This document shows positions 9,110 through 17,746 of a stretch of DNA of 32,238 nucleotides, in pieces. Source of the stretch: an uncultured Lachnospiraceae bacterium. Lineage in GTDB: Bacteria > Bacillota > Clostridia > Lachnospirales > Lachnospiraceae. Both the position numbers and the translations under genes were made by a program. Below the pieces are notes generated by a model. It saw only the letters and a list, made by a program, of their open reading frames with translations. It was not told the DNA's origin and ran no database searches. The stretch lies in NCBI GenBank assembly GCA_946411695.1, contig CAMKEX010000014.1:1-32238 (forward strand), in the 5' to 3' direction. How positions within the stretch are numbered: position 1 is the stretch's first letter; each line of letters opens with the position of its first letter.

Positions 9110-10600
9110 TCAAGTTATATTGGGAAAAAACAGGGTAAAGGTACTGCCTTCGCCGGGAGTGCTGCGTACTGTCACGGAGCCGTGATGGATCTCCATGATC
9201 TTGCTTACCATTGACAGACCAAGTCCGACGCCGGCAGTTCTGCGGCCAGCCTGACCAGCGTCACCGGGCAGATCATGACTGCTGCTGGATCTGGAGGAGT
9301 CGCCCTGATAGAAACGGTCGAATATTTTCTCAAGATCCGGGGCGGATATACCGATGCCGTCGTCAGTGACACTGCAGCGGACAGTTCCATCAGGCAGTTT
9401 TTTCAGTTCTATGTGGATATTACCGTTTTCCCTGCCGTATTTATAGGCGTTATCAATGAGATTCTGCAGGGCCCGTTCCAGGAGCAGGCGGTTTCCGGAT
9501 ATGAAGATTTCGTCTTCGATGTCCTGCGTCATGGTGATGCTGTTTGACTGAGTGAGGGAAAGATCCTGTGCCGTATCATAGACTATTTCAGTCAAGTCAG
9601 TCTTTTTAAGGGGGTAATTCTCCGGTGTGAGCGCCATCCGTGTATAATCCAGCATTGAGGCGATCAGTTCGTTCATGCGGCGCCCCTGGCGCAGGATCAC
9701 TGCCAGTGCATTCACATATTCACGCTGGCTGCGCTCTTTTTCAAGTGCCATTTCTGCCTGGGCCATGATGACGGTCACAGGTGTCCGAAGTTCATGAGAC
9801 GCATCGGATGTAAACTGCTGTTCTGCTTCAAAGGAGCTTTCCAGGCGGTCCAGCATACTGTTAAATGACTCCGAGAGTTCATAGAGTTCGGAGTCAACCT
9901 CTCCTATGTCGATCCTGCGGTGCAGATCCCTGCCCTGCGTGATTTCCGCAACAGTCTGACGGATCTTCCGGAGCGGACTCAGCGCTCTTACTGCGGTGAT
10001 CCAGGCAAAAAAGATGCCCAGGAATATGAGGACCGGGATGAAAAAAAGTGCCGTGCGGAAAATATCACGCAGCTGCATTTCCTCTGAGCTGAGGGATACC
10101 ATTCCGCGGATCCAGAGCTCTTCCCTTCCTGTTGAGGAAAGTTTCCTGTCATACACAAACCACTGACTGCCCTGCGCGTCCCGATACCGGTAGATTCTGG
10201 ACCCGGTAAAGGAAACGCTTTCCATCGAACGGGCAAGCGGATTTTTGCCGTAGAGCAGAGTTCCGTCTTCCCTATAGAGCGCGCTCTGCACATCATAGAT
10301 CTCATCCAGGAAATCATCGTCTATTTCCAGACTGCCCTCTTCCATCAGGAGCAGAGTATTATCGTTGTCTCTGCTCTTCTGTTCTGCTCCCTCCGGAATA
10401 AAACGGATCTTGTCAATATTGGCGTTGACGGAACCTAACAGATACCCCCGCACTGTCCGCTGCAGGATAGATGCGCTGACAAACCGGAACATCAGGAATG
10501 TCAGCAGTACGATCAGGATCAGTTCAAAGGAAACCAGGATCGTGATCCGTGCTGTAATGGAGCTTCGCCTGGGAATCGTTTTTAGCTTTTGCTTATTCAT
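9110..10600 (-). CDS. Sensor histidine kinase (HAMP, HisKA, HATPase_c)
   Basis: ASHELRTPVTVIMAQAEMAL, NLIDNAYKYGRENG, DDGIGISAPDLEKIFDRFYQGD, GVGLGLSMVSKIMEIHHG. Probable start is MNKQKLKTIPRR (10600) rather than 10735. Confidence 0.92.
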   Translation of the reverse strand: MNKQKLKTIPRRSSITARITILVSFELILIVLLTFLMFRFVSASILQRTVRGYLLGSVNANIDKIRFIPEGAEQKSRDNDNTLLLMEEGSLEIDDDFLDEIYDVQSALYREDGTLLYGKNPLARSMESVSFTGSRIYRYRDAQGSQWFVYDRKLSSTGREELWIRGMVSLSSEEMQLRDIFRTALFFIPVLIFLGIFFAWITAVRALSPLRKIRQTVAEITQGRDLHRRIDIGEVDSELYELSESFNSMLDRLESSFEAEQQFTSDASHELRTPVTVIMAQAEMALEKERSQREYVNALAVILRQGRRMNELIASMLDYTRMALTPENYPLKKTDLTEIVYDTAQDLSLTQSNSITMTQDIEDEIFISGNRLLLERALQNLIDNAYKYGRENGNIHIELKKLPDGTVRCSVTDDGIGISAPDLEKIFDRFYQGDSSRSSSSHDLPGDAGQAGRRTAGVGLGLSMVSKIMEIHHGSVTVRSTPGEGSTFTLFFPNIT

Positions 10601-10762
10601 GAAAATCTTTTCTCCGGCTGCAGGCCTCATGGAGGAGGCTTTCTGATCTGTCTGAAATACTGTATGAAAAAACTGTATAAATAACTGGCTGAAAATATTT
10701 TTACAAAAATGTCTTGAAGATATCTTGAAAAACAATCTGAAATACTATCAGAAAGGATATCT

Positions 10763-10810
10763 GAAAAAAACCTGCCTGATCTGTTGATCGGATCCTGCCG
10801 ATCAGACAGG
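10763..10810 (-). terminator. Terminator/attenuator between response regulator and kinase
   Basis: On the - strand: CCTGTCTGATC...GATCAGGCAGG followed by TTTTTTT. Confidence 0.7.
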
Positions 10811-10815
10811 TGCTC

Positions 10816-11508
10816 TTATTTTGCAGTGTCCGTTTCGGGGATATCCTTCAGCATGTAGCCGACACCGCGCACAGTGCGGATCAGTTTCTGCTCCTGGCCG
10901 GCATCGATCTTTCTGCGAAGATAGCTGATATAGACGTCCACCACATTGGTGCCGCCCTCATAATCGAAATTCCAGATATGATTTTCGATTTTTTCTCTCG
11001 TGAGTGCGATCCCCTTGTTGTGGAGAAGGTATTCGAGGAGCTGGTATTCCTTTGCGGAAAGTTCGATCCGCTTTCCGCCTCTGAGTACTTCGCGGCTGCC
11101 GATATCCATGGAAAGATCTCCCGCGGTCAGAAGATTCTGGGCGAGCCCGTGGGAGGTCCTGGTCAGAACACGGACCCTGGCCATCAGCTCCTCCAGAGAA
11201 AAGGGCTTGACCAGATAGTCATTGGCGCCGGCATCAAGGCCGCGCACCCTGTCCCGGATAGAATCGCGTGCAGTCAGGAACAGTACCGGGGTCTTTTTTC
11301 CGGCTCTGCGCAGGCTTGCCAGGACTTCGAATCCGTCTGCACCAGGCATCATGATGTCCAGAACAGCCAGGTCATAGTCAGTGGATTGCAGATACAGGAT
11401 TGCCTCGCTGCCGTCAAGGCAGCTGTCGACACTGTAGCCGGCATCGGTCAGCTTCATGGTCAGGATATTATTCAGATCTCTCTCATCTTCTGCGATCAGG
11501 ACTCTCAT
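10816..11508 (-). CDS. OmpR/PhoB-family response regulator
   Basis: MRVLIAEDERDLNNILTMKL, LAVLDIMMPGADGFEVL, KPFSLEELMARV; winged-helix C-terminus (YISYLRRKIDAGQEQKLIRTVRGVGYML). Confidence 0.95.
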   Translation of the reverse strand: MRVLIAEDERDLNNILTMKLTDAGYSVDSCLDGSEAILYLQSTDYDLAVLDIMMPGADGFEVLASLRRAGKKTPVLFLTARDSIRDRVRGLDAGANDYLVKPFSLEELMARVRVLTRTSHGLAQNLLTAGDLSMDIGSREVLRGGKRIELSAKEYQLLEYLLHNKGIALTREKIENHIWNFDYEGGTNVVDVYISYLRRKIDAGQEQKLIRTVRGVGYMLKDIPETDTAK

Positions 11509-11656
11509 CGGGAACCTCCCTTTTTTACTGTCTCTTCCCGGGACTTCTTGAGATTTTCAACATTCACGTTTATTTTACAATAAGAAGATGAAAAAAAGAT
11601 TAAAAAAACGCTGCCGGGAAACTATTAATCAGAAATATTTTTAGTAAAACGCATCC

Positions 11657-11727
11657 GTGAAAAAACAGGCATCTTATGACATACAGCTGATGCGGAAGAC
11701 GCCAGCGTATTTGTCACAGATGCCTGT
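11657..11727 (-). terminator. Terminator of the 11783-13156 gene
   Basis: Inverted repeat ACAGGCATCT (11665-11674) / AGATGCCTGT (11718-11727) with an inner GCTG..CAGC hairpin; TTTTTT follows on the - strand. Confidence 0.65.
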
Positions 11728-11782
11728 GTGCTTCATTGTTGAATTGATAATTACAAATGACAGTTAAGATTACAATTGATAC

Positions 11783-13156
11783 TTAATACGAAGAGACTGT
11801 AAAGGAAGTCTTCAGGGGATCGATCACGCGGGTGATCAGCTCATTGAGGCTCTCATAACCGGCCAGGGTACGGAAGGTCAAAAATCCGACCGAGACCTCT
11901 GCGCCGTCGCCCATTGCCTCTCCGAGAAGAGGAATCGAGGGTTTATGCGGATACTCCACCTGCCTGAAATCGGTCGTTACTTGTCCTGTATCGTCGAGCA
12001 GGAGGTTTTCAAAACGGATGTAATAGTAGTACTCGAGCTCATCGCCGGAATCATTGGAGTAATTGACACGGAACAGGCAGTAGAGATAATTGCGGGTATC
12101 GGAAGCCGCAGAGACATTTGCCTCTCCTGTTTCATCTTCCCCGCCGGAAACGGCAGCATCCTGTACTACCTCATTGGAAACAGCAAAATACATGCCTGCG
12201 TCATCAAGAGTAAAGCGCTCATTATCCTGGTATTCTTCTTCGAGGAGTGCCCGCGCCGCCTCACGGCCCTCGCGCATGAGATTTTCTCTGGTTTCCTCCG
12301 TAAACTCTTCAATTCCGTTGGGATTCACGTACAGGCCGGTGACCGTGTACTGGTTCTGCAGTGTCGTGGGCATAATGTGATAGTCCGCGACAAGGGAGTC
12401 CAGGTCATAATCATCGCTGAAGGTGACCTCCACATTGACCGTATCCCCATTTTTGAGGTTTTCGGAAGGCTCTGCATTGAAACTCAGCGGATAACTGTTG
12501 TTATAATAGATGTCGAGGTGTCCGGTCCCGTCCATGCCGGAGAAGGACACCGACAGGTCCTCGAAGGGATCATAGGGATTGGCATCTGGAAGATCTTCGG
12601 CGGTCATTGCCACGGGATCACACTCAAATGCCAGGTAAAAACCCATCTCACGCAGCTCGGCCCACACTTCCTCGCTGATATTCGCATAGACAGTCACGGT
12701 GTCTCCGTTGGAAATGCCCGGCACGGGAAGATCCAGAGCATCCTGCAGGCTCTCTTCGCTGTCTTCTTCTGGATCGGCTATACCCATGCCTGTCTCTCCG
12801 TCCGCGGTCCTCACATAATATTCAAAAGAAATGGAGTCAACGGCCTTTTTGCAGACCGAATCTGCAGCATCTGCGCTCAGAAAGGAGCGGCCCGCGCGCA
12901 GGGTATCCTCCAGATCACTGCGGAATTTGTCCTCATCAAAAACAGGCCTTGTGACAGCGTATCCGTTGGCCCCCTGGATGTCAAGCTGCAGGTAGGGATC
13001 AAGCCAGATGACCCGAACCCTGGTCCTGACAGCCATACTGACGGCGTACAAGATAATGCCGGTCTGAATCAGCAGCAGAAAGACTATGAGAAAGATCCTT
13101 CCTCCGGATACAGTTTTTCCCTTGTCCGGACCTGAGAAAGTGCTTCTGGACAGCAT
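11783..13156 (-). CDS. Membrane-anchored extracytoplasmic protein of unknown function
   Basis: N-terminal TM (GGRIFLIVFLLLIQTGIILYAVSMAV) and a large soluble region with two NGDTV motifs. Start taken at MLSRSTF (13156), with AGGAG upstream, because the listed 13303 start overlaps a hairpin. Confidence 0.75.
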   Translation of the reverse strand: MLSRSTFSGPDKGKTVSGGRIFLIVFLLLIQTGIILYAVSMAVRTRVRVIWLDPYLQLDIQGANGYAVTRPVFDEDKFRSDLEDTLRAGRSFLSADAADSVCKKAVDSISFEYYVRTADGETGMGIADPEEDSEESLQDALDLPVPGISNGDTVTVYANISEEVWAELREMGFYLAFECDPVAMTAEDLPDANPYDPFEDLSVSFSGMDGTGHLDIYYNNSYPLSFNAEPSENLKNGDTVNVEVTFSDDYDLDSLVADYHIMPTTLQNQYTVTGLYVNPNGIEEFTEETRENLMREGREAARALLEEEYQDNERFTLDDAGMYFAVSNEVVQDAAVSGGEDETGEANVSAASDTRNYLYCLFRVNYSNDSGDELEYYYYIRFENLLLDDTGQVTTDFRQVEYPHKPSIPLLGEAMGDGAEVSVGFLTFRTLAGYESLNELITRVIDPLKTSFTVSSY

Positions 13157-13265
13157 ACGCGGTAAGTCTCCTGAAAACGTAAAATGATCTGCTAAATAAT
13201 GCAGATCTTCGATTGATCCCGCCGTGTCTATTATAGCACAGAACCACTGTGTTTGAGTTGCAAAA

Positions 13266-13298
13266 GGGGCACAGGTCCCCGATTTGGAAACCTGTGCC
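13266..13298 (-). terminator. Possible terminator hairpin
   Basis: GGGCACAGGT...ACCTGTGCCCC followed by TTTTG on the - strand. Confidence 0.45.
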
Positions 13299-13879
13299 CG
13301 CAAAGATTCAATTCAGGTACATGAATGTCTGCGCACGCGGCCTGCAATAATGCATAAATACACCCCGCTGATGTCCGTCATAACCTTCAGGTGCCAGAAT
13401 GAAGGAAATAAATGAACATGCGGGGTGCATTTGATATTGTACGTACATGTTCATCCGGCTGTTAGGGAATCGGATCAAATAACAGTACGATAATGCCAGC
13501 CGATGTCTGCAGCACAATATATTCATACATGCCTCTTATGCCGGAGCGCCTTTGGGCGGCGGCATCCTGAAGCGCTTTTGCATAGATGAGAATATGGAAA
13601 AATTGTTAATTAAAATATGGATTATAGTTAGTGTGCTAATAATTTTTATTTATCATACCGGATTGGAATTGTCAAGAAAAATATTCAGATAATTATAAGA
13701 AATTTGGTTGTTTATGCAGGAAAATGTATATTTTTTTGAAAGAATACAAGATCACTCTGCAGCGGCGTCATTGTTCTTTTCTGCGCCCTCTTTCAGACCG
13801 CGCCTATGCTTCCTCCGGAAAAGTGTGTTACAATTGGGAAAATCATGACCATCAAAAGTTATGAGCTGCCGCTTATGAA

Positions 13880-15031
13880 ATGTACAGACCGGTTTTTATG
13901 GAGCGTAGACTGCGTATGGCTGCAAGAATCCGACAGACAGACAAAAAAACGGAAGCCAGAACGGAAAAGTATTCCCGTGAACAGGAGATCCGCAATACAA
14001 AAAAGATGAGGGAGATCCTCGAGGAGCTGCCGCGCTTCTGCAGGCAGTATTTCCGCGGAATTGAGGAGTCGACAGGTGCCCGCACGCGTCTCGCCTATGC
14101 CTATGATCTCCGGGTGTTTTTTGAGTTTCTGGAACATGAAAACAGGTCCCTGAAGGGAACGGCGATCCGCGACTATCCCATCAGCATTCTGGAGCAGATC
14201 GGCAAGGAGGATATCGAAGAATTCCTCGAGTACCTCTCCTACTATGAGAAGGACGGACAGATCTTTACAAATGATGCCCGCGGGAAGGCGCGCAAGCTCT
14301 CGGCGGTCCGCAGCATGTTCAAGTACTTCTATACTTCGGAAATACTGCAGAGGGACGTCTCTGCCCTGGTTCCCCTCCCCAAACTCCGCGAGAAGCCCAT
14401 TGTCCGCCTGGATGCGGACGAGGTCAATGATATGCTGGACAAGGCTGACAGCGGCGCACAGCTCACCCAAAACCAGCTGCGCTTCCACGACAAAACGCGC
14501 CTTCGCGACATGGCCCTCCTCACTCTCCTGCTGGGCACCGGAATCCGGGTCTCCGAGTGTGTCGGTCTGGATCTGGATGATATTGACTTCAAGGAAAAGG
14601 GAATCCGGGTCCACCGCAAGGGCGGTTACGAATCCATCGTCTACTTCGGAGATGAGGTGGAGTCTGCGATCAGGGAATATCTGGAACAGCGCAGGCAGAT
14701 CCTGCCGAAGGAAGGCCACGAGAAGGCCCTCTTCCTCTCCCTCCAGAACAGGCGGATCACGGTCCGTGCTGTCGAAAACCTTGTCAAAAAATACGCCGGA
14801 CTGGCCACATCTCTCAAAAAGATCACTCCTCACAAGCTGCGCAGCACCTATGGCACAAGCCTCTACAGGGCTACCGGCGACATTTATCTGGTGGCGGATG
14901 TCCTGGGACACAAGGACGTCAATACCACCCGCAAACACTACGCGGCCATCGACGAAGACCGACGCAAGAGCGCCCGAAACATTGTCCGCCTGCGCGGCCA
15001 GTCTCAGGAGGACACCCTGACAGATGAATAA
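13880..15031 (+). CDS. XerC/XerD-type tyrosine recombinase
   Basis: N-terminal SAM-like domain; TGIRVSECVGLDLDDID; catalytic HKLRSTYGTSLYRATGDIYLVADVLGHKDVNTTRKHYAAID. The start codon is uncertain. Confidence 0.9.
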   Translation: MYRPVFMERRLRMAARIRQTDKKTEARTEKYSREQEIRNTKKMREILEELPRFCRQYFRGIEESTGARTRLAYAYDLRVFFEFLEHENRSLKGTAIRDYPISILEQIGKEDIEEFLEYLSYYEKDGQIFTNDARGKARKLSAVRSMFKYFYTSEILQRDVSALVPLPKLREKPIVRLDADEVNDMLDKADSGAQLTQNQLRFHDKTRLRDMALLTLLLGTGIRVSECVGLDLDDIDFKEKGIRVHRKGGYESIVYFGDEVESAIREYLEQRRQILPKEGHEKALFLSLQNRRITVRAVENLVKKYAGLATSLKKITPHKLRSTYGTSLYRATGDIYLVADVLGHKDVNTTRKHYAAIDEDRRKSARNIVRLRGQSQEDTLTDE

Positions 15032-15070
15032 AAAAGAAAGATGAAAACAATAAAGAGATGAATAAAAGAA

Positions 15071-15120
15071 AGAGAACCGAAGCACCACGGGAACTGACCG
15101 CGGCTTCGGTTCTCTTTTTT
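15071..15120. terminator. Terminator, probably bidirectional
   Basis: 13-bp stem AGAGAACCGAAGC / GCTTCGGTTCTCT followed by T-run; A-rich on the opposite side. Confidence 0.8.
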
Positions 15121-15132
15121 AGGCGGTATTCT

Positions 15133-15213
15133 TTACTTCTTCTCGTATCCTGTAAGCATTGTCATCAGAAAACAGAAAACGGTAGCCCATGCGAAAAACT
15201 TATGCTGTTTCAT
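15133..15213 (-). CDS. Putative 26-aa small membrane-associated protein
   Basis: Unlisted ORF MKQHKFFAWATVFCFLMTMLTGYEKK*; SD-like AGAGAGG upstream of ATG; starts 13 nt after the lysozyme gene and ends before the shared terminator. Confidence 0.6.
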   Translation of the reverse strand: MKQHKFFAWATVFCFLMTMLTGYEKK

Positions 15214-15226
15214 CTCATACCTCTCT

Positions 15227-17419
15227 TTAGTCTGTAACAGTTACTTCGGATTCGAACTCAGTCTTTTCACCCTGATATTCAGCGGTGAAAGTGACCTTGT
15301 AAACATTATCCTTTCCGTTGATTTTCTCGAAGGTGACTTCGAGATCCTCTGTGATATCTTTCCCGTCTTTTGCGACAGCATGCAGAAGATTCTTTTCCAT
15401 CAGAATATCTAAAAGATCGTCCATCTCGCTGCGCTTGATCGACGGAATACGGTTGTCCTTGAGTGTGAACCTGACTGAAGAAACAGCTTCCTGGATGATT
15501 TCGGGAAGTGTATCGGCGATGGAGCTTGTGTCAGGATCGAAGAGGTTAAAGAATCCGCTGGCAGCCTCTTCCTCAGTTCCTTCATCTGTGGCTTCCGCGG
15601 CTGCAAGCAGGGCATCTGCTGCAGCAAATGCATCCTCGGCGTCATCGCCCTCGTCTGCCTTGTCCTGTGTATCGTCCTCAGCTTCCTCCTCAGATGTCTC
15701 TTTATCTTCCGCTTCAGCAGCTTCTTCATCAGCAGCTTTTTCGGTGCTGTCACTTTCGGATTCTTCCGCGCTTTCTTCCGCGTCTTCCTCAGTTTCAGCC
15801 TCTTCTTCGGCCGTCTCACCAGTCGAAGCGCTTTCGGGAGCCTCTTCTTCGATCGTCTCGGCTACAGAGGCTTCTTCGTCCTCTTCTGCGGCTTCCCCGG
15901 CTTCCTCAGCACCCTCTGCAGTCTCGTTCTCTGCAGCTTCTTCATCGCCCTCTGCGGCTGTTTCCTCAGCCTGATCGGCAGAGGCCGCAGTGTCAGCTGC
16001 AGCAGTGTCTTCTGAAGTCTCTTGGGCCTCTCCGGCGGTATCGGCGGAAGCAGCTGCCTCAGCAGCTTCTTCGGTTTCAGAGGCAGTATCAGCAGTTTCA
16101 GCAGTTTCAGAAGTATCTTCTGTTCCGGCGGAGTCTGCAGATTCAACAGCCCCGGATCCTGCCTGCAGGGAAGCGATCGATATACTCTGCGAGGTGTCTG
16201 AAGCCGCCTTGATAAATTTCTCAATGCCGGCGATCTGGATTCCTTCGGGCATGCTTGCCTCAAGATCCGCGGAACCGTCATCAGAGGACTGGCGGGCTGT
16301 TCCCGCGACACCGTCAAGACCCAGGAAGCCGTCGGCCATACTCATAGGATCATCTTTTTCTTTCCCGGAGGAATCTGCTGCGGAGGCGGCAGAATTCTGG
16401 CTGCTGCCGGCTGCTCCGCCGGAAGCAGTCTGGCCGGAATTATCAGATGAGGCACTCTTATTATCATCCGCTGAGGCCAGGCTGGTGTGGCCGGGCTCTT
16501 CTGAAGGGGGGATCCAGGCCTGTGCGAAGTCGCCCATCTCTTCAGAGGACTTGATCTCGCCGTCCTGATTGACCAGATACCAGTCGCCGCCGTCCTGCAC
16601 GAGACCGGTGATCAGACAGCCTTCTTCATCGAAGTAATAATTCTTGCCGTCAACTTTGACCCAGCCCGTGGCCATGACGCCGTTCTTGTCAAAATAGTAG
16701 CGGATTCCGTCGATGGTCTTCCAGCCGCTGACTCGGTAGCCGTTCTCATCCAGATAGTAGGTCTTATTATCAATGGTGAGCCAGGAAGTATGATAGGATC
16801 CGTCGCGCTTGAGATAACGCCATTTGCCGTCGGTCTCATACCATTCCGCGGGCCTGTAGGTCTCCCAGAAGGTGCCGCTGGCGAGCCCGCCGCGATAATG
16901 GGAAACACTTCCGCGGCTGGCAGGCGCTTCGAAATGATAGCAGTAATACTGGCCGGCATCATAGGCGCCGTCGGCAGTATTGGGGACAGAGCGCAGATAA
17001 TTCTCAACGCCCGAGTAATAGTTCTTTAATTCAAATTCCAGATAGGCGAGCTGACCGTCGATCGTCGTGTAGTCGTATCCGTTGGAACGGCACCAGCTCT
17101 GAAGACGTCCGTAACGGCCTCCGGTCCACTGACACAGACCGTAGCTTCCGCCGCCTGCATTCCATGCGTGAGGATTGAAGGTGGACTCACAGCGGATGTT
17201 GGCCATGATACCGCAGGCTGCAGCCTCGTTATATCCGAGCTTTTTGGTCAGACATTCGAAGATATAGTCTGCGTTGGTGGAATATGATGCGGCAGAGATC
17301 TGGATGGTTGCGGGAACGCCTGCGGCAAGAGTACCTGCAAGAGTACTTGTCATCAGTATGGCCGCGATCCGTCTGGCTGCCAGTGTTTTCTTTCCGACTT
17401 TACATTTTTTGTTGATCAA
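15227..17419 (-). CDS. Secreted phage-tail-type lysozyme / cell-wall-binding-repeat protein with an acidic Ala/Glu-rich region
   Basis: Signal peptide; ECLTKKLGYNEAAACGIMANIRCESTFNPHAWNAGGGSYGLCQWTGGRYGRLQSW; YY/W-rich cell-wall-binding repeats (WRYLKRDGSYHTSWLTIDNKTYYLDENGYRVSGWKTIDGIRYYFDKNGVMATGW). Likely TTG start at 17419 with GAGAGGAG upstream (the track lists 17452). Confidence 0.85.
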   Translation of the reverse strand: MINKKCKVGKKTLAARRIAAILMTSTLAGTLAAGVPATIQISAASYSTNADYIFECLTKKLGYNEAAACGIMANIRCESTFNPHAWNAGGGSYGLCQWTGGRYGRLQSWCRSNGYDYTTIDGQLAYLEFELKNYYSGVENYLRSVPNTADGAYDAGQYYCYHFEAPASRGSVSHYRGGLASGTFWETYRPAEWYETDGKWRYLKRDGSYHTSWLTIDNKTYYLDENGYRVSGWKTIDGIRYYFDKNGVMATGWVKVDGKNYYFDEEGCLITGLVQDGGDWYLVNQDGEIKSSEEMGDFAQAWIPPSEEPGHTSLASADDNKSASSDNSGQTASGGAAGSSQNSAASAADSSGKEKDDPMSMADGFLGLDGVAGTARQSSDDGSADLEASMPEGIQIAGIEKFIKAASDTSQSISIASLQAGSGAVESADSAGTEDTSETAETADTASETEEAAEAAASADTAGEAQETSEDTAAADTAASADQAEETAAEGDEEAAENETAEGAEEAGEAAEEDEEASVAETIEEEAPESASTGETAEEEAETEEDAEESAEESESDSTEKAADEEAAEAEDKETSEEEAEDDTQDKADEGDDAEDAFAAADALLAAAEATDEGTEEEAASGFFNLFDPDTSSIADTLPEIIQEAVSSVRFTLKDNRIPSIKRSEMDDLLDILMEKNLLHAVAKDGKDITEDLEVTFEKINGKDNVYKVTFTAEYQGEKTEFESEVTVTD

Positions 17420-17599
17420 ATAAAATGCTCCTCTCAGAAATAGGTTTTTCACCTGTATATTGACGGTTTCGGTATTTCCGAAAAACTGTTCATGAAAAAA
17501 TGGTCTTCACCAATTTCACATTATATAGAAGAATATTAAAAAATTCAACCATACATGTAACAACTCTGTAACTTTTTGGATAATTTTGGCAAATAAATC

Positions 17600-17626
17600 T
17601 AAAAAAAAGCCCCGGACCACGAGGCT
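17600..17626 (-). terminator. Rho-independent terminator downstream of the precorrin-2 dehydrogenase-like gene
   Basis: - strand AGCCTCG TGGTC CGGGGCT followed by TTTTTTT. Confidence 0.7.
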
Positions 17627-17746
17627 CGAGACTTGAAAAAAACTATTGATTTTATGAGTCAACCCGCATTTTGTTGACTGACTTGGTTATAATATTTTTG
17701 AAACAAATAAGAAGGCCATATCAATGTGTTGACCAGTTGGATAATA

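Noticed and set aside
13266-13675. Candidate RNase P RNA or tmRNA, based on ~400-nt length
   Set aside because: No recognisable conserved P-RNA or tmRNA core sequence on reading either strand.
13880-15031. Tyrosine recombinase as evidence of an integrated mobile element
   Set aside because: No attachment-site repeats, excisionase or phage/ICE genes nearby; it looks like a chromosomal XerC/D-type enzyme.
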